A DNA stretch of 64,000 nt from Xiphydria camelus. Taxonomy: Eukaryota; Arthropoda; Insecta; Hymenoptera; Xiphydriidae. A program made the translations under genes and the position numbers. A model generated the notes under the pieces. The model did no database searches. It was given only the letters and a program-made list of their open reading frames with translations, and was not told the origin of the DNA. The stretch spans positions 20,996,827 through 21,060,826 of the forward strand of contig OY783196.1 in the NCBI GenBank assembly GCA_963678675.1, written 5' to 3'. This document shows, piece by piece, positions 54,508 through 64,000 of this stretch; position 1 is the stretch's first letter, and every line of letters starts with the position of its first letter.

Positions 54508-55491
54508 CTTGCACTCGTCGGTTTTAACACTGCGGATGGATCAAAACGAACGAGAACTCCCTGAAAATTCCGCGGTTTTCGAAGCCCTTGTCCGCGCGAA
54601 CTCCTCGCTCGACCGACCAGAACTCGAGAGATCGAAACCTGCCGTACACCCACACCGATCGAAAGCACTTTGCGTTCTATGCACCCCGGCCCCCGATCTA
54701 TCCGATAAATAAGATGTCGACGGGGCTACCAACCGGCTGGGGGGAAAATTACCGTTCGATTCGAATGACGGCGCAGGAGCGGCAAGTTTGAAAGACGAGA
54801 ATGCGAATTTAAAACTATATAATTCCTAATTAGTAGGATGGTTTAATCTCTATGTACGTATATTCTCTCGGATTTGTATGATCCCAGCCGTTGGGAGGTG
54901 TCTTTAAAAGTAGTCTAAATTTATTTCAATGTCACTCGCACGTGTGTGTGTGTGTGTGTGTACAGATATTTTATGTACCAGTAGCAATTTATTGATTTTT
55001 TTTTAAAGCAATTGCTCGTAATGAAGCATTCGCTATTTTTGCAAATGACATCAAGACGCGCAATGCATGTTTTTACCGAAATTTTACATTTCTCCGTAGA
55101 AGTTGAAAAATCCACGTTCTTATTTAACAAATTGCGGTTATAAACTAGAACAGCTGGAGCTTTCAATTTCTAAAATGCGACGCAGTCATTGGTCGACCGG
55201 GATTTATTATTCCCTCATCATCATTACTCTATCATCGTTTCTTTGGTGGTTGTTGGTTGACGAATTTTTAGAACATTTCTGCTGAGAAAAATAACTCGGA
55301 TCGAGATACAAAATAGCTGTCAACAAATTATCAATTTTATTGGAACGAAATATCGTAATTAGCAGAGTTTACGACATCAGCGAATATATCGGATATCGCG
55401 CGCGCGTGTGCTGATCTAAAGATCACCGACCGGACTGGTAGATTTTTTCGATGGAACGACTTCAGTAGTCTCACAGCTGGCATTTGGCAAC
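54508..55491. promoter_or_regulatory. Divergent region between GDH and Elongin A
   Basis: GDH (minus) and Elongin A (plus) are divergent with about 985 bp between ATGs. The GDH side (54510-54780) is CpG-rich; a (GT)n microsatellite lies at 54941-54961. No TATA box at the right position was convincing for either gene. Confidence 0.45.
54941..54961. repeat. (GT)n microsatellite
   Basis: Ten GT units in a row in the GDH/Elongin A intergenic region. Confidence 0.9.
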
Positions 55492-58400
55492 ATGTCCGTT
55501 GTGGATAAAATTCAGCATTATCAGCGAAGTATAGAAAGATGTTCCGGCAGCGAGGAAAGGGTGTGTAAACGTTTTGACAATATTCATCAGTATTTGCGTT
55601 GTCGCGAAGTGCTCGTTTCTCGCAGAGGATTCTCGTCTGTAAAAATCGGCTGGACTTAACCTCGCGTCGTAGAAGTGTCCAAATGATGTAACTTGTCAAT
55701 GTCACTCTCTCGGTTATTTATTAATATTGCAATGAATTTCAATGCCCTTCAATATATCCCTCTTTGATTTAAGGATAGACCACCTTCTCTTACGATGTCG
55801 AAGCGTTGATTGAACGTACCATCTGTTTCGTGGCTTGCTAAATGATCTTTGGATAGATGACATGTTCTGGCAATGATTTTCTTAAAACTTCGTTGCAAAC
55901 TTTTGTGCCGTTGGAAAGTAACTCTTTAGATACCACGACGAAACTTGCGGACTGATAAACTATGGGTTTTCCAGGAAATATTAAGATTTTCTACTGCTTT
56001 TGCAAAACATATACAAGAATTTAGAACACTCCAATGTATCAGTCTTTTATGAAATATAAATGCATCTTATTTCATTATATCGTATATTGATTTAAATCGT
56101 ATGTATTCTAAATTGTTCAACTTATAATTGCTTCACTGTAACACATGAAATAAAGTTTATGCATAAGTTTTTAATCTTTATACAGTATACATATGTTATA
56201 CTAAATTATTACACCTGATAACCATTATAGGTAATTATCTGAACAGAATTTTATCAACTCCATGATGAGGACTATGTTGAAATAAATGTTGAATAAAAAC
56301 AAAAAAACGCTTAAAAACTCTTTTAATTATATATTGAATGTCTGAAATAACTTTCCTGAGCCTCATACTTTTGTCATAATTCTGAAAAGTTCTTAGTATA
56401 ATTAAAAAACTCATATTATTAAAAAATTACAAGCACATCAACAATTTCAAGTCACTCCTTACTTCTATCAGTAAATTTTCCATTTACAAGTATTGAACAG
56501 TTAACTAGAAATCAAGCACTGGCAAATTTTTGGATTATGATTCAAATCTCTGCATTGCTGTTGAATTAGGTTTCTGTAAGAAAAGTCTCACAGTTTATAT
56601 TTCAATGTTTTTGTTACAGATGATGCATTGCATCTCAAAGTTATACAGACTGCCAGTGACGGTGCAACATCTTCAAGAAACCGGAGTTGGTCGTACGGTT
56701 AACGCTTTGCGGAAGTACGAGGGTGACGTGGGAGAAGCCGCTAAAGCTCTGGTGGCTAAGTGGAAAGCTATGGTGGCAGATGAAGATACCAGTGATGGGG
56801 ATGAAGACGATGAAAATGGACCACCGGATCCCCCCGAGGATTATGGTTACGATACTGATCCTGAAAAAGTTGAAAATAATGTGAGCAACGACAGGAACGA
56901 ATCAAGGTATATCTTTAGACCACGTTTATATTGATTACGATTACATCGGTGATGAAATTGCGGTGAAAAATTGTCAGGGTGAAATCTGGTAACTCGTTTT
57001 TCTTTGATTGTAAGCAGATGTAAGCAGGATCTGAACATGCGTTTAGTATGAGCAATGGCACGATTAGCCCTTACATCTGTATTATAAATTTTTACGAGTT
57101 GCACAGCAGAGCGTATCGTACCACTTTTCATGCTACCATAAATATCCGCATTTTGATTACAAGATGATGGAAAATGACATGATAAAAGGAGAAATATATC
57201 GAAGTTTATGCAGAGCACATGGAATGCTTGCTGAGAATAAATAGTCTTATAAATTCGGTTGACATCACTATTATATTATTATTACTAGTAATATTATTAT
57301 TACTATTAGGAAACTAATAGGAAGCAGCGCTATTATAATACATAATAGTGTAATGCGTAATATAATACGATAGCATGCATTTAACACAACACAAATAGTT
57401 TCAATTAAATTTTTCTCAACACTGTTTCGTTAACGCAACTATATTGTAATAGCACATTGTAGGAGTACGCGTATACTGTACTGTAAAAGATATTTTCACT
57501 ACCATTGCATCGCGCTACTACCGAAGGACAGTTTTTCGTCTTTTAATTAACTGTATCTGCGCCGCGATTTCATCACAAATGTAAAAATTAATATTGCCTC
57601 TATAGAATCTCTCGAGAGAAAGAAAGTTTATCGATGTCTAACGTCTATTTGTTTCAAAGAAACTACGGTTGGCTTCACACGTTTAATATGCTATTCGCTT
57701 CAAACGTTCTATGCGCCTCTGTTCCGACCTTGTTATATGTAATATGCATTCCTAATTTCTACATATTCCTCGAGCATTATTGCTTCTATTTTATATCTAA
57801 TACCGACTCTACCATACGATAATCTATTAACCGCGTCCAAATAACAGCGACGGATAATTGCGCAAGTCATGTTGTACATAATGAATTTCGAATACTTATG
57901 CAATATCGTTATTGTCTGTGTGGGGTAGGATAATTCTTGTAAAAATGTATAAACATTAAAAAAAAGCATTTTCGAACGATCAATAGATTCAATCTTTATT
58001 CCTTTCACTCACATTCGGATCAATCTTTATCCCTTTCACTAACATTCGGCATCTTCGCGGAATCTCACTTTGAATGTTAAACCATCCAGCGCGTACAACG
58101 GGATTTAGAATCAAGAATATATAATGATTTGTGCTACTTTGCTACAGGCACGGAAATCACGAATCGAAAGAAAGACATAGAAGTAAGTCCGAAAAGACTG
58201 AATCTTCGGAACATAGCGAGAAAAGTGCTTCTTCCGCGGAACACTCGAAATCTAAAGAGAATCAGAATAGAGCTCAGGGTGATGTTAATAGCGAAAAGCA
58301 GTATAAACATGCGAGAGATGAGAAGGAGAAGCGGGATTCTAAACACGACAAAGATAAACACGACTCGAAGCACGACTCTAAGATTGACAGGAAATCAAAA

Positions 58401-61172
58401 ACACATAGAGATTCGAAAAACGATAAACACGACGCGCAGCGGGAGGAGAAGCACAAGTCGAGAGATAAAGATAGGAGTAACAAGTTCGAGGACTCGAGAA
58501 AAGAGACTGCTAAATCATTCAACAAGGATGATATAAATAATAGCGTGGAGTTTCATAAAAAGAGGAAATTGGAAAGTATGACCTCTGAAAAGGAGCATCA
58601 AAAGAAAAGAAGGACTGCCGAGTCTGACAGCGACGAAGACCTACCCTTGTCGTCCGAAGACGGTGATAAGATTTTATCAGAAGCATCGGGAGAATCTGGA
58701 TCCGAAGACGACCAAGAGGAGCCGAAAGTTAAAATTAAAGAAGAACCGCGATCACCCCCTTCAACCAAAAGCAGGGATAATACTCCGAAAGTGAATAATA
58801 TAAAAATGGAAAGCAAGAGCTCGAAGGAAAAGCCAAGGTCAAGCTCCTCAAAGTCCCCAGTTGCTGACAGTAAACATAGACACGAGAAAGATAAGGATAA
58901 GCATAAAATGGAGAAATTGGAGGAGCACAGGAAAAGTGAAAAACGAAAAAGCGAAGGTCACTCTTCCGGCAAAGAGGGTTCTAAGTCAAAAAGTCATTCT
59001 AGTTCCTCTAGCAGTAAGGATAAAATTAAGGATGAGAAGGTCAGAGATAAACATAAAAGCAAGAAGGACAGCAAGAATGACAAAGAATCGAAGGAGAATA
59101 AGGATAGCTTCAAAGAGCCGAAAGAAAAGAAGAAGATCAAGAAGGAGATCAATGGACACGAGGGGATAGATTGTAATTCTGGTAAGTTTCACTTCTTATT
59201 TTATTTTGAAATGTCAGTTATCGACGTTATAGTATTTTTTCAATTTTCGTTTTATCATTGTGTAGGCGCAAGCTTTGCGGAAGCGCTCGGAATGTGTGTG
59301 ATGCCTACACACTCGCGGAAACGTAACAGTAGCTCTCCGAGCTTGTCGCCAATGACAAAAGCGGTGAAAATTGAACCAGGGAGTATGCCATTATCGTCGC
59401 CATCCCCATCCACATCAACGTCAAACCACAAACCACTTTCCAAATTGAAGACTGAGATTCCTTCGTGCAGTGATCCAAATGTAACGATAGTTCGGTCATC
59501 AAAACCACATTTTCGTGATTAAAGGCTGTTTTTTTAAAACTAATATTTTCTATACAGTAATGTATAATACAATATGATTTTCGCTATATTAACATCAGCT
59601 TTTTCATCATTTCATCTATGTTAATGATTTAATCCCCCAAAATTTCCTACCTTCCCTCCCATTCTTCTTTCTGAATATCTACTTTGTCCTTGTTTATTTA
59701 AATTTTCTGCTCGATTATAAAAATTGGGCAACGAAGATTAATTCTGCACTTATCAGTCACGCGCTTTTATAAATTCTAAAGTGTAAGCTATTAACTACAT
59801 GTACTCTAATAGCGTTTACTCCAAATTCCATACTAAACTCTATTAGCTTACAGTTTATGATATCATGTTCATTCCGGAGGATATTTTCTACAAGAAACTT
59901 ACGAATATTTTTCTTACAGCCACCATCTCTTTTAGCGCCAAATGTAAAATTAGAACCATTGAGCGTCGACTTAGCATCCACGCTACCCGAAATTAGTCCT
60001 AACTATAAGCCGCTTCCTTACATCAGTCATGTCCATCGTAAACAGGAGGAGGATAAGGCACTTAGCGAAGTAATTTATGCTAAAAATCAAAGGTATTTTA
60101 ATAAATCTTGCTATAAAGAAATGCAGTGTTGATGCTTCATGACGCATGAATGACATATTCTTATTCTCAGGACAAAAGTATACTCCGGAAATAAGTCTGT
60201 TTACACGAATGTTCCGTCTTTGTACGAGATTTGTATAAGAGTACTGATAGAAAATATTGAAGGTAAGATATCAATACGAAGTAATGCAATAATTATTATT
60301 ATTTCGAGAGCAACATGCTAGACGGATATATTAACAGCGATTATTTTTTCTATCAGTCTACTGTTAAACATCGAGAAGTCCGTGTGTACAATGCAATTGT
60401 AATTGATTTACAGCACTTGAATTCACTGGCGGAGTACCTTACGATATTATAAAGCCTGTTCTAGAACGAGCAACCCCCGATCAATTATTTATGTTAGAAC
60501 ACCACAATCCATATTTAATCGAGGATACCGATTCCTTGTGGCAGTTTCACTGCAACCGAGAATTCAGGAATAAGAAACGCGAAGAAATGGAGTCCTGGCG
60601 CGAGATGTACATGGTATGAAAGCTCTATCATTATCTCTCAATGTTATATAAAGACAGCAAATTGAAAATGTAACTTTTAAAAACAGCGTTGTCTAGATGA
60701 AAGAGAAGCAAAGCTGAAGGCACTGACGGCAAATATAAAACAATCTATTGACAAGTCACTACCGGTGAGATCTGCTAAACTTGCTTACGTTGATAATGTT
60801 GTGAAACCGCCCAGGAATGTTTTGAGGAAGCAGGCAAAATATGGCACGGCAAGAGCAACTCCCACATCCACATCCGATTTAAAGAAGAAATTAATATCTG
60901 GTAGTGGGAGCACGGGAGCTACCAATATTTCCGTTCCGCCACCACCGATGCAGCGATCGAAACCGTCTTGTGAGTAGATGTTACGTTCGTGTGAATTAAG
61001 ATCTGACTTCGTAGAATTAGAGACTTCGCGAATGAAAAACGTCGGTCAATATGGCCTCGCATAATTCAAAATGTCACATTTTGTGTCTCCAGCATCTGCT
61101 GTTGTAAAGAAGACAAAGGCACCCCTCATGGCAAAAGCTCTCCAATTGATAAAAGGACGATACAAGCGATAG
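55492..61172 (+). CDS. EloA: Elongin A (transcription elongation factor B polypeptide 3), complete
   Basis: Elongin A with Elongin B/C stimulates RNA polymerase II elongation, and with Cul5/Rbx forms a ubiquitin ligase for stalled polymerase. Nine exons keep phase: 55492-55560, 56620-56906, 58148-59181, 59266-59480, 59920-60092, 60171-60262, 60414-60613, 60687-60969, 61093-61172, giving 810 residues. A TFIIS N-terminal (LW) domain covers about 1-75 (KIQHYQRSIERC, then KLYRLPVTVQHLQETGVGRT). Then comes an acidic block and a very long Lys/Glu/Ser-rich charged region (about 120-460). The Elongin A domain begins near 590: RTKVYSGN, BC-box PSLYEICIRVL (about 608-618), EFTGGVPYDIIKPVLERATP, HHNPYLIEDTDSLW, HCNREFR. 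The tail ends MAKALQLIKGRYKR. The short exon 1 was chosen because it supplies the missing start of the LW domain in phase. Confidence 0.95.
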
Positions 61173-61560
61173 TCACAATAATCACAGCGATCACTAAACG
61201 TAGTGAGCGGTGGAGTCACTTAACTTTGTTACGGCAGAAAGACGATTCGCTCGCGGTTTGCTCGATTATCACTGGTTTCGGTACCCATGCGAATTGTGTT
61301 CTATATTGCTTGTAACAGTGAGTGCATGCACCACTATCTCTATATTTCATTTACACGGTAAAATTTCCTTGATGATCATGTTTTTTTATACGTGCGTAAT
61401 TGACTACATCGGTGGTCGAATAATGTTCTATGAACAGAGAAGTTAGGATTTAAGTAATTGTAGTATAATTATGACAATAGTAATTGGTTGATTGTCCCCC
61501 TCCAAATGAAATGCGGAACTTTCGGTTTTTTTCCGAATATTTAGGTATTACGTAGGACAA

Positions 61561-61566
61561 AATAAA
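61561..61566 (+). terminator. Candidate polyadenylation signal of Elongin A
   Basis: AATAAA lies about 390 nt after the TAG stop at 61170-61172. It is the first canonical hexamer downstream. Confidence 0.45.
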
Positions 61567-62781
61567 TCATGTCAAACGACGAGTTGATATAATAATTGTA
61601 AAAATTCCCAAGAAATTCTAGGTGTACATGCAAGACAGCCATCTCATGAGCACGGATCCATTCCTTTTTTTAATCCACATTCGTATTTTTTGACTTACAA
61701 CTACTTGACTACACACTCACATTATATTTACTGCTTCACTAACTTTCTCAGATCTTTAGCTATTCATCCGAATCACTCCGTTTCTCTATAATTAGTCAAT
61801 ATTTCCAATCGTCTTAACCTTTCAATAGCTCATCCTCAACTTTTAGGAGAACTCAACAGTTTACCGCATACTCATAGTAACTTCAGCTCAGGGGAGATGA
61901 GGAGCAGTTGAAAAAGTTAGGAAAGATTTTAAGAGGAGGGGATGTATACATATAGTACCTATGTATTGGGAGGTCTAACTGACTATGGACTGCAACTTCA
62001 TCGATATCATTTCAATTTTTCAAAGTCGTAATTACTATTTGAAATGGTCGAATAAGCGGAAAGTGTCATTGATATTGAGGAAAAAAAAGTGAATATGTGT
62101 TACATGGTTCAAAAAGTGGTATTACAACATTATCCTAAAGTCCCATCGATTACAACAATATTGAACTATAAATTCTTAAGGAAGTAAATTCAGCAAAAGA
62201 GTAGTTCTGCCATAGTAAATTTCCGTATATTTTATTATTACATAAGCTCATACGCTGATTTATATTTTGTTTCCATGATATCGTTTATTACTTACGAATT
62301 GCCTTCCGGTTGGTTTTGAGAATTCGAAAGAAATGTTGAAATCTCGAACCATGATCATGTCAATCTATTAATTGCAATTAAGAAGACTTGCATTCCCGAG
62401 AAATAATGATCAGAATTTACCTTCGTGTATAGCTATAGAGGCAAAAATAAGTTGAGATATCGCGTGAATTAAATCCAAGTAAATTGAAATGGGTGTTAAG
62501 TAAATACGTTAAGAATTCATATTGTAACTTTATTCTAATGCGTAATGAAATGGATAGACTAAGCGTAAGTTATATATGCACTGTCTTTCCTTTTGTATTT
62601 ATATACGTGAATGGAAAGATCACTAGAAACATTTACGTTGTTTCTATCGTACGCCGCTTCTCAAAGTAGTTGCATTTAGTTTTTTATTAGATAGCGTCAG
62701 AAACACAGTGTTTCGTGAAGAGTACCGCGTGATATCCTTTGAATCTACACGTACCTACTTTAAGACATCACATTAACGTAA
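61567..62781. other. Intergenic, nothing recognised
   Basis: AT-rich sequence with only short open frames (for example 62484-62669). No family similarity, RNA gene or inverted repeat that I can support. Confidence 0.5.
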
Positions 62782-62907
62782 GGGCCGGTTTTACCAACAG
62801 GTATAAACGCGGTATAGCGCTATACTGAGAATAGCCATAAGGCTTATTGCTGGTTATTCTCAGTATAGCGCTATACCGCGTTTATACCGTGTTGGTAAAA
62901 CCGGCCC
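62782..62907. mobile_element. Palindromic PIF/Harbinger-type MITE (126 bp)
   Basis: GGGCCGGTTTTACCAACA at 62782 is mirrored by TGTTGGTAAAACCGGCCC ending at 62907. The arms continue as GTATAAACGCGGTATAGCGC and TATACTGAGAATA, so about 54 bp per arm pair almost perfectly around a loop near GCCATAAGGCTTATTGCTGG. TAA flanks both sides (62779-62781 and 62908-62910), matching the TWA target duplication of PIF/Harbinger. The near-perfect arms suggest a young insertion. Confidence 0.85.
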
Positions 62908-62910
62908 TAA

Positions 62911-64000
62911 CGAATTAATTAGCCGCATTGAAAGAACCGAAATACCTGTAATGAATTCGTTAATAATTTGAAGTGAATTTTGTCGCATAATGGTATGTTA
63001 ATTATATTATGACATGTAGCGATTTGAAATGAAATTTTTAGTCTGCGATCAATGAACGAGTACACATATTGAATTGTGCTCGATAATTTTTAACTGTTAT
63101 TTATTCATTTCACGTGTCCCTGATAATAAAATTAATTCAGAGTAATTTTTTTTAATCATTAATAATGGCAGGAGATTTATTTATTCTTCTGTACCACTGT
63201 ACAATATCTAATTGTTTGTTACATACTACTAATCCACAGACTGCAAGACTGCTGTGTATACAAATTTTAACATTGAAACAGAAATTTTTTAGTTTACATA
63301 TGTACGTCCAATGCTGTCTAGCATCATAATGTAGAAACAAAATCATTACAGAGAGTCTAGATAGTTCCTTATCGAAACTGTAATATATCTCCGGTAGGCG
63401 GGCAAATATACGTAAGCCAAGAATATTTATTTATGTTTGATCATGCGATACTCTCTTTTATGTAGTATTTACTTCACGAAATATATGCATTTTTAATGAA
63501 AACGGCTCATTTACAATGAAAGTTACGATAGCTTCGTACAATACAAGCAGTCGACCAAAACAATGAATTTCGTATTTCGAGGACTTTCACCGTTTTTTAT
63601 CAGTCGAAAAAGTTCTGGATTTTTTGCAAGAAATATTACTAATAATGCTGGTATTAGAGAATTATAGTACGCGTCAATTAAAAGCCCGTGATTTATTTAT
63701 ATTAGGCAAATTTACAGCCTTTTTCACCTTCACGAAGCGTTTTATTCAGATTTCTTATATTATTTCATCTAACTTCTTGATTGAGTTAACTTTCAATGAG
63801 ACTCCTAGAGTATCAACGATACAGATAGAGGATAAGGTGGATTGCGTAATTATGTTCGTTTTAAAGTAAACTGTATGTAAATTATTTGTACGTTGTGACA
63901 TATAAACTAGTGAGAATATAAGTAGCGTAGCTTAATCTTTTTAAATATTGAAACAGTGATTTTTCGCGTAGGTATCGAATGAAAAATCAAAACACAATAT
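62911..64000. other. Intergenic to end of window, nothing recognised
   Basis: AT-rich sequence with short open frames (63152-63346 minus, 63624-63869 plus) lacking similarity or splice context. No feature supported. Confidence 0.5.

Overview
The window is eukaryotic nuclear DNA from an insect, most likely a hymenopteran such as an ant, bee or wasp. Genes are multi-exon with GT-AG introns and AATAAA signals. Both recognisable tRNA genes are nuclear type, the DNA is AT-rich with intact CpG-rich blocks, and the spaces between genes are full of small DNA-transposon derivatives. The taxon is an inference; nothing read here fixes the species.

Layout. Positions 1-13.3 kb hold no confident host gene. 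They contain fold-back elements (1.7-3.1 kb, 4.6-5.1 kb, 6.6-6.9 kb, 7.6 kb), a broken PIF/Harbinger transposase (3.56-3.89 kb), short tandem repeats and a diverged 320-bp tandem duplication (8.0-8.65 kb). From 13.37 to 17.76 kb on the minus strand lies a complete 10-exon SPT5 gene (1142 codons), the large DSIF subunit. About 1.4 kb away, divergent, is a small 3-exon gene for a 210-residue helical protein I cannot name (19.14-20.26 kb). A tRNA-His(GTG) follows at 23.15 kb. Then come a 5-exon gene for a 517-residue secreted Met/Pro/Gly-rich protein (23.82-26.07 kb, plus), a convergent 2-exon SRP19 gene (26.42-27.33 kb, minus) and a tRNA-Pro(CGG) on the minus strand.

28.5-33.6 kb is a transposon block: a 1.26-kb element with 300-bp terminal inverted repeats around a 43-bp minisatellite, a ~3.4-kb element with a decayed DUF7869-like protein gene, and a MITE. 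37.63-40.04 kb (plus) is a secreted alpha-carbonic anhydrase with an intact active site and an unusual ~90-residue N-terminal extension. 40.77-54.51 kb (minus) holds two complete mitochondrial glutamate dehydrogenase genes in tandem. The upstream copy is conventional with an 8.25-kb first intron. The downstream copy is diverged, has a shorter antenna and has lost the two arginines at the ADP-activation site. Intron 1 of the conventional copy contains a nest of five DNA-transposon derivatives. 55.49-61.17 kb (plus) is a 9-exon Elongin A gene. The remainder to 64 kb has only a PIF/Harbinger-type palindromic MITE at 62.78 kb.

Functionally, two Pol II elongation factors (SPT5 and Elongin A) sit in the same window, along with an SRP subunit and glutamate metabolism. 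Nothing indicates an operon-like or co-regulated system. The points most worth a second look are the GDH duplicate with an altered allosteric site, the unidentified secreted Met/Pro/Gly-rich protein, the RS-repeat tail in SPT5, the carbonic anhydrase pro-region, and the transposon nests. All exon boundaries were derived by eye from splice consensus and phase agreement; no transcript data were available.
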